The notes under the pieces are model-generated. The model was not told the DNA's origin, did not search any database, and was given only the letters and a program-made list of their open reading frames with translations. From contig JARFXM010000003.1 in the NCBI GenBank assembly GCA_029532625.1, positions 1,922,001-1,986,000 of the forward strand: DNA of 64,000 nt. Direction: 5' to 3'. The DNA is from Lomentospora prolificans (taxonomy: Eukaryota; Ascomycota; Sordariomycetes; Microascales; Microascaceae). The first letter of the stretch is position 1. Every line of letters starts with the position of its first letter. Shown here one piece after another: positions 59,406-64,000 of this stretch. A program made the translations under genes and the position numbers.

Positions 59406-61058
59406 TTCAAGGTCAACAAAAATCCACCCAAAAAAATCCATCTTCACACAACCATACTCTCCTCAACTACTCAAAAACACTATAAAGAACCAAAAAAAAA
59501 TGACGACATGACGACTTGGAATATAGACGGATAGAGGGAACTGGCGTTTTTCCACTGAGGACCACGATTTTGCGAGATGGTCGAGGTCCCATAGGTTTTG
59601 CTTTTGGCTTGAAATATTTAATTAAGGTCCCATCGAGGGCCAGGTTTTTTTTTTTTCACTTTTGACTTCTCGCGCCCGATCTAATTGCAAGACTTCGGCG
59701 ACTAGCAAGGGCTCTCTAGCCGACATAGGCAATGTTTCAACTCCCAATCAAATCGGGGAGTTGACAGTCGACGCAAATGCGAAATGGGTACACAAAGGAC
59801 TAAAGACTAAAAGCTTCTCATTCACTCTGTCATTTCTTTTGTTCATTAGCGGGGTATCTTTACTGGGCTATGGATGGGACTGTACGAGCGCAAAGCTCGA
59901 AGCGACGGATCGAATTTTATTACTATTAGAAAGGAAAGTGACTCGGGAGACGAGCTGGTTTCTAAACAGCATACCGAGTTTAAACATGGAAAGCCCACAG
60001 GTGGCATTATAATCTGGCTCTACTACTATGGATGTTTACGCGGTTTGCAGTGAATTATACATCATTCTTTATCATGTGCAGTGTGAGAGCCTCTTCCCTC
60101 TGTAACGATGACATGATCGCATTCGAGGTATCCGCCTAGACCTTGCACAACCACTTCTGTCACCTCAAGACATTTTAGGCATCCGACACCCGCAATCCTC
60201 TCGGCGACCCAAAAAGCTGTCGTTGACTCTCATTATTAGTACAAAAAGTGAAGAGCATGTTTGTGTGTGGTGGCTGAGCCCTCGTGAAACCATTTCCTGG
60301 CGCAGGGCCCCCCTGTTTCTTCGAAAACACATCCCATCGCTGGCTTATTACGGAAAGTTCTTTAATATTATTCCCCCACGGGGATGGAATCCCCTCTCTC
60401 CCTTTTTTTTCTTTTTTACCTCTCCATTAAAAGGGTAAATCCGGGGATGGCGCTTGCTGGTCCCCAGGGGGGAGAGTTTTGGGGGGGGAGTGATAAGGGG
60501 GGCCAAAGATGTAACAGGGGGCGGATTCCCTCGGAATGTGAAGAGATAGGATGGGATTTTTGGTTCTAAGGGGGCGTGTATGAGGACAACGGGTTGCTGG
60601 TTGGGGTTACCAGCTGGTGATTCTACGCAGGGTGGCTTGGAAATCGGCTGCGCTGAAAAAGTGTGGGATTGGGGCCAGCGTCATTTGCGTTAACCGCCGA
60701 GCCCAAGCGAAGGGCGACTATTATGCCCAGGAAGACGGAGGAAGACGGGGGATGGCCTACGATAGGCGATAATACGTGACGAAAGGGAATAGGTGTGGAA
60801 TTACGTGTAAGCTGGGGTTGGCCTGGACTGAGGATCTGAGCACGTCAGTTGGTCGGAATTTATAAAGGAAGGTCCGTTGTTGTCGTCGCCGAACTATCCA
60901 AAGAGTATTAGTTTAGTCAGATACCCACGGGGTAGGGGGGGATGAAAGGCAGCCGCAGCCCTTCGAAGACACCGTGGACTGACTCCGGGGGAAAGCACCT
61001 TTAGAGGGGGTGAGACCGGATAATGTAGACATGTACCTTCGTACGAAGTATGTACATT

Positions 61059-61072
61059 CAATTGTACAATTG
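61059..61072. repeat. 14-base perfect palindrome CAATTGTACAATTG
   Basis: Equal to its own reverse complement, and 15 bases downstream of a second palindromic core (TTCGTACGAA) within GTACCTTCGTACGAAG. The two nested palindromes make a small dyad-rich patch, possibly a protein-binding site or an excision scar. Confidence 0.55.
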
Positions 61073-61851
61073 TATGGGGTATTAACGGTCCTGGCGTGAC
61101 AGTATGCACCCACAATCTGGGGAGGGAAGCTTCGGATCCTATTAGAAGTGGGTGTGACGTGGAATTGGGGGTGTTTCGTACTTTTCTAGGCTTAATTCCG
61201 TCAGCTTCCCATGCCCTCCGGTATGCCCGTGGGTCGGGCAGTGCACAGGAAACGCTCAGGTACGCTGGCGGAAATGCAAGGCCATTCCCAAGGGGAGAGA
61301 GTACGAGCAAGTTTATTTCTGGATCGTGCTTTCAACTTCTTGAATTAGCCTCTCCTTTTTTCTTTTCTTTTCCTGCAAGAGTGTGGTACTTGTTAATGCA
61401 CGGCTTGAGAGGATCGATGAGTCTACGATAACAAGAAACCCGTGAGAGACGCTGGCTACCCCCAGCTGTACAGCCCATCCAGGTGCCTCCCCTCGCACAG
61501 CGGCAAAGTCCGAACACGCATTTTAGACCTTACGGGATTACCTCTGAATATCTTTTCCCGCTTATACTTGTCGTCCTCCTCGACTTTTTTTTTTTTGTTC
61601 ATTTTTATGCTGGAACTAAAGCCAACACCCCACCTTTTCACGTCATATAGGCAACAGCTCTGGTAGTATGTATTACGTGTGGATGATGCGCAATCCTAAG
61701 GGGTTGTCCCCCTCAAGGTTTGATACATCTTGTGTTGCTTTTTCAGTTGGGCTTAATACGGCAGGCGAGGAAAGGCTGGTCGCCAACGGGGTGGAATGGC
61801 ATCAGGTAATACAGTGGTTGTAACAACAGATCAGAGACAATTCGGCTACTA

Positions 61852-61870
61852 GTACGAAGGTACGAAGGTA
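61852..61870. repeat. Tandem copy of the GTACGAAG motif
   Basis: The unit TACGAAGG is repeated twice without a gap (GTACGAAGGTACGAAGGTA). It lies about 180 bases from the left end of the Tc1/mariner remnant. Confidence 0.7.
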
Positions 61871-62039
61871 ACAAAGAGGTGACAAAGAGTTTCGGACAGA
61901 GCCAGCTGGCTCTTAAGTCGCTGGCCGCGAGAAATTGCCCCAAATGTACGGCTCCAGGGTTTGATATGTTTGCTCATTGCAGACAACTTATTTGAACCAA
62001 TGTACATATACAAAATACACCTCCTATTCCACTATTGAA

Positions 62040-62760
62040 TTCAGGTGAATATACAAACCCATCCAGGTACAATACTGTTGTTTGCTCCATCATCAGATGT
62101 GAGAATCGTAGGAAATAGCCGGCTAGAATTCATCCCATCGAGCCTGAAGCGCTGCGAAGCTCCTTTTACTTCGGTGCCAATATTATCAGAGGGGTTCCTC
62201 GTTCCAGTTCTTCAGCCAAAACCCTAAATTCTGGAGAGGATTCAAATCAGGACTATGTGCTGGCCACTGTAGAACTGTCATACGCATTTGATATCATCCC
62301 AAGTAGTAGCCCTTCAATGAATGATGGGCTGGCGCGCGCCATCTTGTTGGAGGATAGAGATATTATTTTCGTTGAAGAGACACGATCTAAAGGAAGAAAA
62401 AGGAAGATATACTTATATGCAGTAACTGCACGAAACCCTCTTCCTAGGGGTATCTAGGGCCTTTTTCGAACCTACATGCATCTGAGCAAACATCCAGCCA
62501 TGTGGTTTCTGATAGAAAGTTCCTATATTGCTAGATCTTCAGTATGCTAGATAGTAACCCCCTCTTCTACATTACATTATTACGTGCCCAGGTTTCATCT
62601 GAAAAGTTGACTGACTCCTAATGTTGTGGGTGTGGCAGTAACTGTAGTCGTTCGGTCGCGAATAGCAACCGTGCCTCTTTTATGTTCTGCTGTTAGTTTG
62701 ATTCTACATATGAATCTGCCGCCGGTGGTATCCCATCTCGTGAAATACCCTTGAAAGAGC
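62040..62760 (-). mobile_element. Decayed Tc1/mariner transposase
   Basis: Minus-strand remnants in the order expected for a Tc1-type DDE transposase. FHEMGYHRR (62747-62718) is from the DNA-binding end. LTAEHKRG follows. FSDETWARNN (62604-62575) holds the first catalytic Asp. QDGARASPSF (about 62355-62325) holds the second. WPAHSPDLNPLQN (62262-62224) surrounds the third catalytic position and is followed by FWLKNW. The pieces are in different frames, with stops such as TGA-TAA after NEEPL, so the copy is dead. The C-to-T type stops would suit RIP mutation, but this was not counted. Terminal inverted repeats were not found, so the ends are approximate. Confidence 0.8.
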
Positions 62761-63694
62761 AGTTTCACTATAAGAACAAAGGGGTGACAGCAGCATGAAA
62801 CGTAAACCTATCCCAAGAATAGGATGATATCTTCATCTAAGGAGCCATTCGCAGAGTCTCTTCTTTGTGGTGTAGATATCTAGCCATGTCGAAACTTGCG
62901 ACCGTGATGTAGTACAACAAGTCCACAACAGGCAGATCGGTCTCAACAGTAGTTTCTGTCTGTAGCTTTCGCGATAGTGGGTTGGTCCATTTCACTGTGG
63001 ATTTCAGCGTAGATTCCACTACGGATTTCAGATCAACTATGTATGGATTTTCATTGAATGTCTGGAGTATTTAGAAGGGAAAACATTTGTTAGTGTATCT
63101 GTTTAACAGAGTCGAGTTCAACGGGAATTGTGATGCAATGTCACTTTTGTATGTAAAATAAGCAGTGAAGAACATTGTAACTGATTGGTAAACTGTGGGG
63201 TCAAGCCTGGCTGGCGTTGATTTTCACTGAGCCAACATATCAACCCCTGGAGGAGGCGGAAGGCTGGCCACCAAGGAAGATCCCGAAACCGAACCTGTCC
63301 TAGTCCCCTTCTGCCCACATCACAGGCTTTTGCAGATCCTCAGCTGAGGGGGAAATCCCTTCCATCGCTGGCGAACCCGCTAGGGGGAAAGGATAAGCGC
63401 ATCGGGAATAGGAACTTATAAAACGGCGAAATTGACGGCGTTAGGACGCAATCGGAAAACAAGGTTGGGTAAATCAGATCAATCAGTGCCAAAGGGAATT
63501 TTCTAGCCTTTACGCTGTTATGTTTCGAGTAGTACGGGTAGGCTTATCATGTTGTGGAGTTTCATGACATCAAGAAGGCGAGCAGGCTACCAGATTGCGA
63601 AGGAGCTTCCGTTTCTTTTTTTTTCTCTTTTTTTTTTTTCTTTTTTTCTTTTTTAATCTCCGTTTCTTTCTTTGCCCTTCCCTGTCCTGGTCAG
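62761..63694. other. Stretch right of the transposon remnant
   Basis: Likely includes the 5' part of the remnant. Imperfect short repeats of TGAAATCC(A/G)(C/T)AGTG type occur near 62990-63030 on the minus strand. A 60-codon minus frame ends at 62837 (FDMARYLHHKEETLRMAP) and is not recognised. A long T/C tract at about 63615-63690 precedes the possible exon to the right. Confidence 0.35.
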
Positions 63695-63899
63695 GCAAGC
63701 AGAATGGAAAGAGGCACGGGAGTGGGATACGGGATATGGAGCCAAGGAGCAGGCTTGCTTGTTGGCGTTGCGGAGGGCAAAAGCGGGTCACGAAGAATCC
63801 TCGTCATACTTCCCCGCCATTTTTAGTCGTGCGAAGACAGCCAAGAAAATCAAGGGAAAATCCGGGGCAACTAGCTCAAGGAGAAAACTGAACGCCTGA
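63695..63899 (+). CDS. Possible last exon of an unknown gene
   Basis: A long pyrimidine tract ends in a good acceptor (CCTGGTCAG). Directly after it a frame of about 67 codons reads like protein (AEWKEAREWDTGYGAKEQA, then a Lys-rich end KTAKKIKGKSG) and stops at TGA 63897-63899. The phase would be 2. A possible upstream exon starts with an ATG at 63549, but its donor is weak. No family is recognised. The rest of the window (63900-64000) holds nothing clear. Confidence 0.3.
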
Positions 63900-64000
63900 G
63901 TTTAAGGAGGCTGGCTAACTAACTTCGAAGACGAACAACGAAAACAGATGGCTGACATGAACTCAAGGACTCTTTTTTCTTACCTCTTCATCTTCCTCTT

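Larger units (their letters stand above)
59406..62039. other. Intergenic: creA 3' side, no gene
   Basis: The first 250 bases are A-rich and suit the creA 3' untranslated region. Nothing coding is recognised after that. It contains G-rich runs (near 60.48 kb), T/C tracts, a 14-base palindrome at 61059-61072 and two clusters of the GTACGAAGGTAC motif (61033-61044 and 61852-61870). Open frames up to 138 codons have no domain. Confidence 0.45.

Noticed and set aside
58461..59447. 328-codon minus-strand ORF.
   Set aside because: Antisense shadow of creA.
1..64000. CRISPR arrays, secondary-metabolite cluster, prophage.
   Set aside because: No regularly spaced repeats, no polyketide or peptide synthase motifs, no phage genes; a fungal window is not expected to hold CRISPR or phage.

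Overview
The window looks like nuclear DNA of a filamentous ascomycete, most likely a Sordariomycete. The genes are well spaced, on both strands, and broken by short introns (mostly 55-150 bases) with GTANGT donors and CTAAC/CTGAC branch sites. They include fungus-specific families: a CreA/CRE1 repressor, a GH76 GPI-anchored mannosidase, a CE16 esterase and a SUR7/PalI protein. Intergenic DNA is not AT-rich but is full of homopolymer and pyrimidine tracts. I worked out exon joins by hand from reading frame and splice signals; every join listed as a gene closes to a whole number of codons.

Left part (1-15 kb): thymidylate kinase (-), a glutamine-rich SSXT/SNF11-like chromatin protein (-), a CE16 GDSL esterase (-) divergent from a GPI-anchored GH76 mannosidase (+), and histidinol-phosphate aminotransferase (-). 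The last has a cluster of TGACTCA (Gcn4/CPC1-type) sites upstream. Middle (16-27.2 kb): a block of cell-surface genes. It holds two homologous small GPI-anchored proteins in divergent orientation, a small single-pass membrane protein, a SUR7/PalI-family protein, an LRR-like fungal protein and a single-pass protein with a cysteine-rich ectodomain. At 29.1-31.4 kb lies a broken gene with stonustoxin-like (MACPF-type) and P-loop GTPase parts.

Right part (31-64 kb) is gene-poor: a membrane acyltransferase-3 (+) at 37.6-39.2 kb, a six-exon RAD51-paralogue-like recombinase (-) at 43.1-45.1 kb, then about 13.4 kb with no gene I can support, then a short CreA/CRE1-type zinc-finger repressor (+) at 58.5-59.4 kb. 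A decayed Tc1/mariner transposase lies at 62.0-62.8 kb, and a possible last exon sits near the right edge. Three composite homopolymer tracts and a recurrent GTACGAAGGTAC motif mark the non-coding DNA.

The genes do not form a biosynthetic cluster. The clearest themes are cell-wall/plasma-membrane biology in the middle block, and nutrient control: CPC1-type sites at HIS5, and CreA-type sites in front of creA itself. I found no convincing new defence or mobile system. The best leads are the shortened CreA, the gene-empty stretch upstream of it, the broken MACPF-GTPase gene, and the divergent GPI pair with one conserved intron.
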